DNA of 64,000 nucleotides from Bacillus cabrialesii (GTDB taxonomy: Bacteria > Bacillota > Bacilli > Bacillales > Bacillaceae): NCBI RefSeq assembly GCF_004124315.2, contig NZ_CP096889.1:2277001-2341000 (forward strand). The letters are read 5' to 3'. Positions 8,184 to 16,952 of this stretch are shown here, piece by piece; positions within the stretch are counted from its first letter, which is position 1; each line of letters begins with the position of its first letter. The notes beneath the pieces were generated by a model. The model worked only from the letters and a program-made list of their open reading frames with translations, was not told where the DNA came from and made no database searches. Position numbers and translations under genes: made by a program.

Positions 8184-9299
8184 TCAATCAGCATAAAAAG
8201 TTTCATATTCCGCTCGGGCTTCGATGCATTGTTCTGCCCGTTTGCGGTCGTCATCAGACTGAAAACTGATTCTTAAAATCCCGTTAATGTCTTCTCGCGT
8301 TTCGATAATACGGATATTCGTGATACTGATGCGCTCCGCAGCTAATATAGCGGTTATCTCGGAAATCACACCCGGATGATCGGGAACATCCACGTATAAA
8401 TCGTAAAATGCAGGTATCGCGCCCTTCTGGCGAAGCGGCAGCCCGTCGCGATAATCTTTGGCCGTTTTAAAATAACGAAATAGGTTATCTGCATCTTCTT
8501 GTTCGACATATGTCCTGATCGTCTCGATTTCTCGAATCCACTCATCAAAACGGTCCAAGATTTTATCTTTATTATGTAATAGAATATCCCGCCACATTGC
8601 CGGGCTGCTTGATGCAATCCTCGTAATATCCCTGAACCCGCCGGCTGCAAAACGCTTAACAAGCGGATAAAGCTCTTCTGAATGATGGGTTTGGTGAACA
8701 AGGCTTGCTGCGACAATATGCGGAAAATGACTGATTACGCTTGTCACGCCATCATGCTCTTCTGGCGACATTTCCACAAAATGGGCATTCGTCCCCTTCA
8801 GCAGGTTTTGCAATTGTGCTACGGCTTGTCTGTCCGTATTTCTGCCTGGCGTTAAAATATAAAATGCATTTTCAAACAGGAACTCCTTCGCAGCGGCGAC
8901 TCCTGATTTGTGTGAACCTGCCATCGGGTGCCCTCCGACAAATTGATAGCGGCTTGGAAGCACTTGATCAGCGTAATGAACCACTTTTTGCTTTGTGCTG
9001 CCTACATCGGTAATTAAAAGCTGATGTTCAATTCCTGAATGAGCCAGTTCATCAAGCATAAGCAGCGTTTGTGCGACAGGCGTCGCAATAATCACCGTAG
9101 CTGCCTCTTTCGCACCGCTGATAAACGAATCAGCACGCTCGTCTATCACACCTAATTTTAATGCGGCTACTACTTGTTCATCAGAGATGTCGATTCCGAT
9201 GATCCGTTTGCCCGGATGCTTTTTTTTGATCGCTAACGCAATCGAACCGCCTATCAATCCGAGACCGGCGAGCAATATTGTATCTTTCATTCGATTCAT
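8184..9299 (-). CDS. tyrA: Prephenate dehydrogenase
   Basis: 371 residues. Oxidatively decarboxylates prephenate to 4-hydroxyphenylpyruvate, the Tyr branch. The N-terminal Rossmann fold has GLGLIGGS (about 12-19). The central part carries the conserved GGHPMAGSHKSG loop and HFPHIVA. The last ~80 residues are an ACT domain (YVDVPDHPGVISEIT), a likely site for feedback by tyrosine. Good AGGTGATG ribosome binding site. Located between hisC and aroE, whose products act in the same branch. Confidence 0.96.
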   Translation of the reverse strand: MNRMKDTILLAGLGLIGGSIALAIKKKHPGKRIIGIDISDEQVVAALKLGVIDERADSFISGAKEAATVIIATPVAQTLLMLDELAHSGIEHQLLITDVGSTKQKVVHYADQVLPSRYQFVGGHPMAGSHKSGVAAAKEFLFENAFYILTPGRNTDRQAVAQLQNLLKGTNAHFVEMSPEEHDGVTSVISHFPHIVAASLVHQTHHSEELYPLVKRFAAGGFRDITRIASSSPAMWRDILLHNKDKILDRFDEWIREIETIRTYVEQEDADNLFRYFKTAKDYRDGLPLRQKGAIPAFYDLYVDVPDHPGVISEITAILAAERISITNIRIIETREDINGILRISFQSDDDRKRAEQCIEARAEYETFYAD

Positions 9300-9347
9300 A
9301 CATCATCACCTGGTTTATAGACTAAAGAGGTGATATTTGATCACCTC

Positions 9348-10430
9348 TTATAAAATTTCAGCTAAAATTGCAAGAATTTCTTCATTTTGCTCTTTTGTTC
9401 CGATCGTAATCCGGAGTGATGTCGGGAAACCTAGTGCATTTCCTGACCGGACGATATAGCCTTTTTCCAGAAGAGCCTGAAACAGTTCATCGGAAGGGCG
9501 GTTAAAGTCAATTAACACAAAGTTTGTCTGCGAAGGATAGCACTTTAAACCATGAGTCTTCGCAAAATCATAATATTGCTGAAGGCCTGCTTTATTTTGC
9601 TCGACACAGGAAGCAATAAATGCTTGATCATCAAGCGCTGCGATCGCCGCAGCCTGGCCTAGACGGCTCGTGTTAAACGGCTCTCTTGCCGGCTCAATCT
9701 GGCGAATCAGGTTCTCGTCGGCAATTCCGTAACCGACTCTGAGTGCTGCCAGGCCGTAAGCCTTTGAAAATGTCCGCAATATCATCAGATTGGAATACTT
9801 GTTTAAAAACGGTACGGTTTCCGGATAATCCTCTGCCGTTACATATTCATAATATGCTTCGTCAAGAACAACGAGGACACGAGAAGGAACGCGCTCCAAA
9901 AATGCGAGTAAATCCCCTTCTGATGTATAAGTGCCAGTCGGATTATTCGGACTGCAAATCCAAACGACTTGCGTCTGTTCGTCGATGGCTTCAAACATGG
10001 CGTCTAAATCATGTGAGCCGTCAGAACGAAGCGCGATTTCGCGAACCTCAGCGCCTTCAATCACCGCATTATGTTTATATTGCGGAAAAGTCGGGGCAGC
10101 AGTAATCGTGTTTGTTTTATCGTTTAAAAGTGCACGGCAGATGATCTGAATGATTTCATCTGAACCGTTTCCGAAAATTAGTGATGTTTCACTGACATTG
10201 AGGTGCACACTGAGCCTTGTCCGCAAAGCGGCGCTATACCCGTCCGGATAAAGCGCAAGCTGTTGAATCTCTTGATGAAGCGCCTCTTTTGCAGCTTCCG
10301 AACAGCCATACGGATTCTCGTTCGAAGCAAGCTTCACAACTTTATCCAAGCCATATTCTGATTTCACCGCTTCAATCGGCTTTCCTGGCTGATAAGGCTT
10401 CAGCTGTTTTAAATGTTCTTTGATACGCAA
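9348..10430 (-). CDS. hisC: Histidinol-phosphate / aromatic aminotransferase
   Basis: 360 residues, class I/II PLP-dependent aminotransferase. The PLP lysine lies in TFSKAYGLAALRVGYG (about residues 215-230), and the SNENPYG and SPNNPTGT motifs are present. Known in B. subtilis to serve both histidine synthesis and transamination to Tyr and Phe, which explains its place inside the trp supraoperon away from other his genes. Translation starts at TTG (MRIKEHL), set by GAGGTGA about seven bases upstream. Confidence 0.95.
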   Translation of the reverse strand: MRIKEHLKQLKPYQPGKPIEAVKSEYGLDKVVKLASNENPYGCSEAAKEALHQEIQQLALYPDGYSAALRTRLSVHLNVSETSLIFGNGSDEIIQIICRALLNDKTNTITAAPTFPQYKHNAVIEGAEVREIALRSDGSHDLDAMFEAIDEQTQVVWICSPNNPTGTYTSEGDLLAFLERVPSRVLVVLDEAYYEYVTAEDYPETVPFLNKYSNLMILRTFSKAYGLAALRVGYGIADENLIRQIEPAREPFNTSRLGQAAAIAALDDQAFIASCVEQNKAGLQQYYDFAKTHGLKCYPSQTNFVLIDFNRPSDELFQALLEKGYIVRSGNALGFPTSLRITIGTKEQNEEILAILAEIL

Positions 10431-10441
10431 ATCGAGTCACC

Positions 10442-11245
10442 TCATTTTAAACTGTACAAGCCGCCAAACGCCGTTGCGTAATCTTCAAACTCCTGCAGCG
10501 CTTGATCTCTCGTTTCAGCGCTGATGAGCCGGTCCTTTAATTCTTCTATTTTTCTGACGAGCGCACTTCCCACTACGACACCGTCACAAATTTCATTCAT
10601 CTTCATGACCTGTTCGCGGTTTGATATGCCGAACCCTACAGCAACCGGAACAGCGCTGAGATCCTTCACTGTCCGGATGAACGGGTACACGGATGAATTG
10701 AATTCATTGCGGACACCGGTCACACCTAGAGAAGATACACAGTAGACGAAGCCCTCGGCTTGTTCAATAATGGTTTTCAAACGGCTTTCGCTTGTCGGCG
10801 CAACCAAAGAAATATACGTCACCTCATGGTTTTTGCATTCGGCTTGAAGGCTGGCGCTTTCTTCTAATGGCAGATCCGGAACAAGCAGACCGTCAATATG
10901 ATTTTCCCGCAGTAAAGCGAAAAAGTATTCTTTGTTCAATTGTAACACAGGATTAAAATACGTAAAGAGGATAATCGGAATATTCACTCCGTTTTTTTTC
11001 ATTTCTCCGCCTAATTTGATTGCCTTGACGATATTCATTCCATGATCAAGCGCCCGCTTTGAAGCCCGCTGGATTACCGGACCGTCTGCAAGCGGATCTG
11101 AGTATGCAACACCAAGCTCCAGTGCCGTGGCACCCGCTTTTTGGAGAGACTGCGCCAGTTTAACCGAAACCTCAGGCGACGGATCGCCCGCCGTAATAAA
11201 CGGGATAAACAATTTTTCTGACGCTTGAAGGTCTAATTTAAACAT
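10442..11245 (-). CDS. trpA: Tryptophan synthase alpha chain
   Basis: 267 residues, TIM barrel. Cleaves indole-3-glycerol phosphate to indole and glyceraldehyde-3-phosphate. Catalytic Glu and Asp are visible in ALELGVAYSDPLADGP (about residues 40-55). The phosphate-binding GFGIS and VVVGSALV stretches sit near the C-terminus. The start overlaps the end of trpB by 8 bases, which favours coupled synthesis of the alpha and beta chains. A GAGGTGAAA site precedes the ATG. Confidence 0.97.
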   Translation of the reverse strand: MFKLDLQASEKLFIPFITAGDPSPEVSVKLAQSLQKAGATALELGVAYSDPLADGPVIQRASKRALDHGMNIVKAIKLGGEMKKNGVNIPIILFTYFNPVLQLNKEYFFALLRENHIDGLLVPDLPLEESASLQAECKNHEVTYISLVAPTSESRLKTIIEQAEGFVYCVSSLGVTGVRNEFNSSVYPFIRTVKDLSAVPVAVGFGISNREQVMKMNEICDGVVVGSALVRKIEELKDRLISAETRDQALQEFEDYATAFGGLYSLK

Positions 11246-12440
11246 GCGCTTTCACCTCTTCTTCCAATACATTCATTAATGTGTTGACATCCTTATCCCC
11301 CCGGCCTGATAAACAGACGAGAATGGTTTGATCACGATCCATCTCTTTGGCCAGTTTAAATGCTTTCGCTAACGCATGGGCAGATTCGATTGCCGGCAAA
11401 ATCCCTTCTTTTTCTGATAAGAGTTTTAATGCATTCACCGCTTCTTCATCTGTGATACTGTCATATGTGACACGGCCGCTCTTATGCAAATAAGCGTGCT
11501 CCGGCCCGATCCCAGGATAGTCGAGTCCTGCTGAAATAGAATACGGCTCAATTATTTGCCCGAACTCATCTTGAATGAGATAAGTCAATGAGCCGTGAAT
11601 AACGCCTACAGTTCCTTTTGAAATAGTAGCGGCATGAAGAGGCGTATCAATTCCTTTTCCGGCTGCTTCAGCGCCGATCAGTTCAACCTCTTCATCTAAA
11701 AACGCCTGAAACATGCCCATCGCATTGCTTCCTCCGCCTACACACGCCACTACTTTATCAGGCAGAGCGCCTTCAATGCGTTTCAGCTGATCCTTCGCCT
11801 CCTCTCCGATCATTTTTTGAAATTCACGGACCACTTGCGGATAAGGGTGCGGTCCGACAACTGATCCAATCATGTAAAAATGATCCTCACAATGCTGAAC
11901 CCAGTACCGGATCGCCTCATTTGTGGCATCCTTCAATGTGCCGTTTCCGCTTGTTACAGGCACAACTTCCGCTCCAAGAAGCTTCATGCGGAAAACGTTC
12001 AGTGACTGGCGGGCAACATCCTCCTCACCCATAAACACAGTGCAGGAAAAGCCGAACTTGGCTGCGACTGTTGCAGCGGCAACGCCGTGCTGACCGGCAC
12101 CTGTTTCAGCAATAATTTTCGTTTTTCCCATTTTTTTGGCAAGCAGTGCTTGGCCCATCGCATTATTAATTTTATGAGAACCTGTGTGGTTTAAATCTTC
12201 TCGTTTCAAATAGATTTTCGCACCGCCCAAGTATTTGGTGACTCGATCAGCGAATGTTAGTGCAGTCGGCCTTCCGGAATAGTCATTTAACAGCTTGTAA
12301 TATTCGGCGCGAAAAACGGGATCATCCTTGATCTCTTTAAATGCAGTTTCAATTTCTTCTAACGGCTGCATGAGTGTTTCCGGAACAAATTTTCCCCCAA
12401 AATCGCCGTATCTGCCTATTTCATTCGGATATGGATACAT
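11238..12440 (-). CDS. trpB: Tryptophan synthase beta chain
   Basis: 400 residues. Condenses indole with serine on PLP. The PLP lysine is in the NHTGSHKINNA motif (about residue 90), and the glycine-rich phosphate cup GGGSNAMG is intact near 235. Full length and colinear with the family. It overlaps trpF by 20 bases and trpA by 8 bases in the packed trp operon. Confidence 0.97.
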   Translation of the reverse strand: MYPYPNEIGRYGDFGGKFVPETLMQPLEEIETAFKEIKDDPVFRAEYYKLLNDYSGRPTALTFADRVTKYLGGAKIYLKREDLNHTGSHKINNAMGQALLAKKMGKTKIIAETGAGQHGVAAATVAAKFGFSCTVFMGEEDVARQSLNVFRMKLLGAEVVPVTSGNGTLKDATNEAIRYWVQHCEDHFYMIGSVVGPHPYPQVVREFQKMIGEEAKDQLKRIEGALPDKVVACVGGGSNAMGMFQAFLDEEVELIGAEAAGKGIDTPLHAATISKGTVGVIHGSLTYLIQDEFGQIIEPYSISAGLDYPGIGPEHAYLHKSGRVTYDSITDEEAVNALKLLSEKEGILPAIESAHALAKAFKLAKEMDRDQTILVCLSGRGDKDVNTLMNVLEEEVKAHV

Positions 12441-13068
12441 ATCGGTTCATCCTTTCTTCTAAAAGCTTCATCAGATTTCGATTTTTTTGTCCGTTTTTTT
12501 CGATTCCGCTGGCAAGGTCAATTCCTATCGGATGCCATTTCAACAGGTCTGTGATGGTGTCCGGCTTCACACCGCCTGCGATAAAGCAACGTTTGCCTAT
12601 AGCCGCCTGCTGATACTCCGGCACGCAGTGCCAAGAAAAAGCAACACCGGTGCCGCCTCTCGCCCCTTTTACAGATGAATCAATCACAAAGCCGTCTACA
12701 TTACCTTTAAAACGCGCTATTTCTTGAATAGTATTCTCATGATGGTGAAGCGCCTTCCATATTTCGCAACCTGTCAGCATCCGAAGAGCATCGGCATCCG
12801 CCGGTTCCTCATCACCGTGAAGCTGAATGACATTGAGATTCAAGTCTTCGGCAATGCGTGCCATCGTCTCTATCGATTCATTAACAAAAACACCCGCAAC
12901 CTGTTTTTCGACACGAACTTGACTCAGCCACTTTTTCACATTTTGCGGAGATACTTTTCGTTTGCTTTCAGCAAATATAAAGCCCAGATAATCAGCCTGT
13001 GAGTCCGCTGCAAGCTGCAAATCCTGCAGTGACCGTATACCACAATACTTTAATGCCGGCTTCTTCAC
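12421..13068 (-). CDS. trpF: Phosphoribosylanthranilate isomerase
   Basis: 215 residues from a GTG start. Amadori rearrangement step of tryptophan synthesis. The general-base Cys is in KYCGIRS near the N-terminus and the general-acid Asp in FVIDSSVKGARGGTG. The TIM barrel ends with the phosphate-binding GGVKPD and GIDLASGIE. The GTG (KKPALKY) starts four bases after the trpC stop with GGGAG about seven bases upstream; the frame is open further upstream inside trpC without a better site. Confidence 0.95.
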   Translation of the reverse strand: MKKPALKYCGIRSLQDLQLAADSQADYLGFIFAESKRKVSPQNVKKWLSQVRVEKQVAGVFVNESIETMARIAEDLNLNVIQLHGDEEPADADALRMLTGCEIWKALHHHENTIQEIARFKGNVDGFVIDSSVKGARGGTGVAFSWHCVPEYQQAAIGKRCFIAGGVKPDTITDLLKWHPIGIDLASGIEKNGQKNRNLMKLLEERMNRYVSISE

Positions 13069-13072
13069 ATCC

Positions 13073-13825
13073 TCACTCCCCAAACAAAGCATGGATTGCT
13101 TTTTGCTGTGATGCTTGCCTCATCAATGATTCACCGATAAGCACAGCTCTCGCTCCATGTTTTTTGACAAATGTTAAGTGTTCTAAAGAACCGATTCCAC
13201 TTTCACTGACAAGAAGTGATTCTTTCGGAACAAGGGATGAGATTTGTTCTGTCTGCTTTACAGATGTTTCAAATGTTTTTAGATTTCGATTGTTGATGCC
13301 GAGAATATCAGGTGTGAACACCTTCAATACTTGTTCTAGCGTTGTTGCATCATGAACCTCCACTAACACGTCCATTCCCTTTTCACCTGCTTCAAGATAT
13401 AATTCATGAAGGTGTAAGGGATCAAGCACTTCTCCGATTAACAATATGGCATCCGCTCCGATTCTTCTTGATTCCTCTACTTGAAGAGAATCAATAATAA
13501 AATCTTTTCTGAGTACAGGAATCGAAACAGCGCGCTTTACGTTTGATAAATAGCTGTTTTTCCCTTGAAAAAAGGGGGTGTCAGTTAAAACGGAAAGCGC
13601 ATCTGCCTTCGCAGTTTCATAATCTTTTGCAATACGCTCAGGGACAAAATCCTCTTTAATGAGCCCTTTTGACGGCGACGCCTTCTTTACTTCGGCAATC
13701 AACCCGATCATCCGATTCGGGATTGACAGCGCCTCTTTAAATGAACGTTTTTCAAAAGTCTGCTCTTCCGGCAGGACCAGTGTTCTTACTTCTTCTTTCT
13801 TTTGTTTGATGATATTCTCAAGCAT
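13073..13825 (-). CDS. trpC: Indole-3-glycerol phosphate synthase
   Basis: 250 residues. Ring closure to indole-3-glycerol phosphate. The AEVKKASPSKG motif near residue 45 and VLRKDF near 105 contain the catalytic lysines; LLIGEVLD and ESGI carry the catalytic acids. Residues 108-112 read DFIID with both isoleucines present. The laboratory 168 trpC2 allele is a three-base deletion around codon 110, so this copy is the wild-type form. It overlaps trpD by 8 bases. Confidence 0.96.
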   Translation of the reverse strand: MLENIIKQKKEEVRTLVLPEEQTFEKRSFKEALSIPNRMIGLIAEVKKASPSKGLIKEDFVPERIAKDYETAKADALSVLTDTPFFQGKNSYLSNVKRAVSIPVLRKDFIIDSLQVEESRRIGADAILLIGEVLDPLHLHELYLEAGEKGMDVLVEVHDATTLEQVLKVFTPDILGINNRNLKTFETSVKQTEQISSLVPKESLLVSESGIGSLEHLTFVKKHGARAVLIGESLMRQASQQKAIHALFGE

Positions 13826-14834
13826 AGATCTCTTCCTCTTTCTGCTTTAGTCGTTCAAGCTGCGCGGCTGCGCCTCCGCTTGTAATCGTCTCTAACGCTA
13901 GCTCCGTTCCTTCCTTCAGTGAGGCCGTGATCCCCGCTGCGTATATCGCAGCCCCTGCATTAAAAGCTGTAATAGATAAAGCAGAGCGGCTGCTTTTATT
14001 TTCAAAAATATTCTGAATGAGACAGGCACTCTCCTTCGGTGACTGCACCTGTAAATCTTCAAGTCTGCCATTTTTGAAACCGAAATCTTCGGGTGAAACG
14101 GTATATTCCCGGCGCTCCCCGTCCTTTAATTCAATCACGTCGGTCGGTGCTGTAATTGAAAGCTCATCTAAACCGTCACGGCTTGATACGAACATGACGT
14201 GCTTCGGCTGAAACGTCTCCAGTGCGCTTGCCATCAGTCCCGCTTTTCCAACAGAATAGACCCCGATGACCTGACGCTGCGCCTGCAAGGGATTGCTGAG
14301 CGGACCAAGCAGATTAAATACCGTTCTGAAACCTAGCTCTTTTCTAGTACCCGCTACATGTTTCATAGATGAATGATAAAGCGGTGCAAAAAGAAATCCC
14401 ATGTTGTTTGCTGCAATGCTTTTTTTGACCGTTTCGGGAGTGGTTTGAATCGGAACCTCTAACTCCTCTAAAACATCAGCGCTCCCGCTTTTAGAAGAGA
14501 CAGAGCGATTGCCATGCTTAGCGATTTTCGCACCAGCTGCTGAGGCAACAATTGCCGAAGCCGTTGAGATGTTAAAAGTGGAAATACCGTCTCCTCCGGT
14601 TCCGCAAGTATCAACAACATCAGAAAGTCCATCGACTGTACGGGCGCGCGCGCGCATCGCCCTCACAAAGCCAGTAAGCTCTTCTGGCGTCTCTCCACGA
14701 TGAGCAAGAATAGACAATATACCGCCCATTTCAGAAGGAGTCATTTCCGCTGTCATCATCATATTCATCAGCGCTTCAGCCTCACCGGCAGTAAGTGTTT
14801 TTCCATCAACGCACAATTGTAGAAATTTGTTCAT
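13818..14834 (-). CDS. trpD: Anthranilate phosphoribosyltransferase
   Basis: 338 residues from the ATG with AAGGAGG eight bases upstream; the longer open frame begins inside trpE without a site. Transfers phosphoribose from PRPP to anthranilate. The PRPP loop DTCGTGGDGISTFNIST, the KHGNRSVSSKSGSAD stretch and the NLLGPLSNP motif are intact. The start lies 29 bases inside the end of trpE, so trpD translation is probably coupled to trpE. Confidence 0.96.
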   Translation of the reverse strand: MNKFLQLCVDGKTLTAGEAEALMNMMMTAEMTPSEMGGILSILAHRGETPEELTGFVRAMRARARTVDGLSDVVDTCGTGGDGISTFNISTASAIVASAAGAKIAKHGNRSVSSKSGSADVLEELEVPIQTTPETVKKSIAANNMGFLFAPLYHSSMKHVAGTRKELGFRTVFNLLGPLSNPLQAQRQVIGVYSVGKAGLMASALETFQPKHVMFVSSRDGLDELSITAPTDVIELKDGERREYTVSPEDFGFKNGRLEDLQVQSPKESACLIQNIFENKSSRSALSITAFNAGAAIYAAGITASLKEGTELALETITSGGAAAQLERLKQKEEEIYA

Positions 14835-16353
14835 CAGCTTTATCCTCCTTGCTATGAAACATGTCTTCTGCAATATGAATCGTTTTCAGCAGCGCACCCG
14901 CTTTATTACAGCTTTCTTCGTATTCGGCTTCCGGAATTGAATCAGCCACAATGCCAGCACCTGCCTGTATCGATGCCACACCATCCTTCACGCTCATCGT
15001 GCGAATCGTAATACAAGAGTCAATATTTCCGTCAAATCCGATGTAGGCGATACAGCCTCCGTATGTCTCTCTCGGCGTTGGCTCGAGCTCTTGCAAAAGC
15101 TGCATGGCGCGGATTTTTGGAGCGCCTGTTAAAGTTCCCGCCGGGAAAGCGGACATCAGTGCATCAACAGGATGAACCCCTTTTTTCAATCGGCCTGTAA
15201 CCACCGAGATAATGTGCATGACATGCGAAAAGGAGACAATTTTTGTGAACTCCGGCACAGAAACAGATCCATACTCTGCTACTCTGCCGATATCATTCCG
15301 GGCAAGATCAACGAGCATGTTGTGCTCTGCTTTTTCTTTTTCATCCTTCATCAGCTCAATTTTGAGTTTTTCATCTTCCTCTTTGTCTGCACCTCGTTTT
15401 CTCGTACCGGCTATCGGATGGATTTCCAAATGCCCGTCTTGAACGTGGATTAACCGTTCCGGAGAACTGCCGACTATTTCTCTGTCTTGGAGTTTCATAT
15501 AATACATATACGGAGAAGGATTGACGATCCTAAGCACTCGGTATAACTCAAAGGCATCTGCTGATATCGGAATCTCAAATTTTTGTGAGAGAACGCCCTG
15601 GAAGATATCTCCCGCTTTTATATATTCTTTGATCTTTTCTACATCAGCCATAAAAGCAGATTTTTCATAATTGGAAGATACTGTATCGAAACTCGGCGTC
15701 TTATATGAATCAGCAGAAAGAAACAGCTCTTTGATGTTTTTTTGATCCGTCATTTTTTCAATGAGATCTTGAAGCTCTTGATGATTTTGATGAAACACAT
15801 TGATTTTTTCGTTTTCTGTTTCCTGTCCATTGAGCCTTGCATATTGGACAAAGTGGACATTTTTGGTTTCATGATCATACGCAATTAATGTCCGGCAAAC
15901 AAATAGCATACACTTTGCCATTCCTGTTTCTTTTGTATGCAGAGGAACAGAAGGCTCAATCAGCGGGATCATATCATAGCTTAAGTACCCAACAGCTCCG
16001 CCGACAAAGGGAATGCCCAGATCTGGCGTTTTGATGTTGTACGTTGTATTCATCCAATTGAGAACTTCTTTTAGTTCATTTCCTGTGTAAAGAGATTTGC
16101 CGTCCTGATCAACAGCTGTAAAACGGCTCTGCTCTTCCTTAATTGTGAGAAATGGATTCAGGCCGATAAACGAATATCTTGACCAATTGGATGTATCATC
16201 CTTGCTTTCAAGAAGATACGTAATCTCCCTGTCGAGCTTCTCTATCATTTGAATGGGTGTCAGCGTATCGACTGTGAAGGTCTCCACAATCGGAATCGTG
16301 TGGTAGGACAAGCTGTCCTGTAAAAATGCAGAAATGTTTGATTGGAAATTCAT
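14806..16353 (-). CDS. trpE: Anthranilate synthase component I
   Basis: 515 residues. Makes anthranilate from chorismate and ammonia or glutamine. The C-terminal chorismate-binding core has DLARNDIGR, AGTLTGAPKIRA and the final GAGIVADS. The N-terminal part holds the Trp feedback region. The ATG (MNFQSN) is eight bases after AAGGAG; a GTG three codons earlier touches the Shine-Dalgarno and is unlikely. No trpG follows; in this group the glutaminase subunit comes from the folate operon. Expression is set by the TRAP attenuator directly upstream, and TRAP is known also to influence trpE translation. Confidence 0.96.
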   Translation of the reverse strand: MNFQSNISAFLQDSLSYHTIPIVETFTVDTLTPIQMIEKLDREITYLLESKDDTSNWSRYSFIGLNPFLTIKEEQSRFTAVDQDGKSLYTGNELKEVLNWMNTTYNIKTPDLGIPFVGGAVGYLSYDMIPLIEPSVPLHTKETGMAKCMLFVCRTLIAYDHETKNVHFVQYARLNGQETENEKINVFHQNHQELQDLIEKMTDQKNIKELFLSADSYKTPSFDTVSSNYEKSAFMADVEKIKEYIKAGDIFQGVLSQKFEIPISADAFELYRVLRIVNPSPYMYYMKLQDREIVGSSPERLIHVQDGHLEIHPIAGTRKRGADKEEDEKLKIELMKDEKEKAEHNMLVDLARNDIGRVAEYGSVSVPEFTKIVSFSHVMHIISVVTGRLKKGVHPVDALMSAFPAGTLTGAPKIRAMQLLQELEPTPRETYGGCIAYIGFDGNIDSCITIRTMSVKDGVASIQAGAGIVADSIPEAEYEESCNKAGALLKTIHIAEDMFHSKEDKADEQISTIVR

Positions 16354-16411
16354 TGCTCTCACTCCTTATGGCAAGGAGAATGAGAAGATGGCATGAGAGG
16401 ATAAAATCTTA

Positions 16412-16449
16412 TATAACAAATAAACCCAAAAGAAAGGCTTCTTTTGGGT
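16412..16449 (-). terminator. trp operon attenuator terminator
   Basis: An 11-bp perfect stem (ACCCAAAAGAA with its complement in plus-strand reading, four-base loop) followed on the minus strand by TTTATTTGTT. It lies between the TRAP site and trpE; when TRAP binds upstream the competing antiterminator cannot form and this hairpin stops transcription. Confidence 0.9.
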
Positions 16450-16466
16450 AGAATAAACATACATGT

Positions 16467-16516
16467 CTCAGCTCAACTACACTCATTCTCTGCTACCCTA
16501 TTCTCTAACTCAACTC
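16467..16516 (-). promoter_or_regulatory. TRAP-binding site in the trp leader (11 GAG/UAG repeats)
   Basis: The leader RNA contains eleven trinucleotides, seven GAG and four UAG, mostly separated by two or three bases, inside about 50 bases. This is the known target of the 11-mer TRAP ring, whose gene mtrB lies at 23472-23699. Tryptophan-loaded TRAP wraps the RNA and favours the downstream terminator. Confidence 0.93.
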
Positions 16517-16562
16517 ATTCAATCGCTTTATACACACTCTTGTGTATTTCTAAGCTGTTCCT

Positions 16563-16592
16563 ATCGTATTACAATTCAGTATTTTTTGTCAA
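16563..16592 (-). promoter_or_regulatory. Promoter of the trp operon
   Basis: Minus strand: TTGACA, 18-base spacer, TACGAT. The -35 box lies inside the last codons of aroH. A start about seven bases after the -10 gives a leader close to 203 bases, the length known for the B. subtilis trp leader. Confidence 0.85.
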
Positions 16593-16952
16593 TGATAAAT
16601 CGGGCCTTAATACGACGGCTTTTTCTAAATATACATGTCTGATCTGATCCTGAGGAACATCTGTCTGGACCGTCATCATGACTCTTATGCACTTTTTCAG
16701 ACCGCCGGTTACGTCCATTTCCTGCATACAGGTTACCGGCACGTACTGCCACCCTGAAAGCTCTCGGACAGCTTTTGCCGGGAAAACGGAGTGCAAGTCA
16801 GGTGTCGCCGAAAGAAGCATTTGAACAACATCTTCCGGTTTTGTTTTGTTTTCTTCTATGATTTTCTCTAACAGCTGTTTTGTCTTTTGTAAAATTTCTT
16901 CTTCAGTATCCCGTTCAACTGTAGTTGCTCCGCGAATTCCGCGAATCATCAT
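16569..16952 (-). CDS. aroH: Chorismate mutase (AroH type)
   Basis: 127 residues from the ATG with GGAGG seven bases upstream (MMIRGIRG). Converts chorismate to prephenate, opening the Tyr/Phe branch. This is the small trimeric pseudo-alpha/beta-barrel enzyme of Bacillus, not the AroQ helical type; GIRGATTVE and the CMQEMDV segment with its cysteine belong to the active-site region. Its ATG overlaps the aroB stop as ATGA. The trp promoter is embedded in its 3' end. Confidence 0.96.
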   Translation of the reverse strand: MMIRGIRGATTVERDTEEEILQKTKQLLEKIIEENKTKPEDVVQMLLSATPDLHSVFPAKAVRELSGWQYVPVTCMQEMDVTGGLKKCIRVMMTVQTDVPQDQIRHVYLEKAVVLRPDLSLTKNTEL

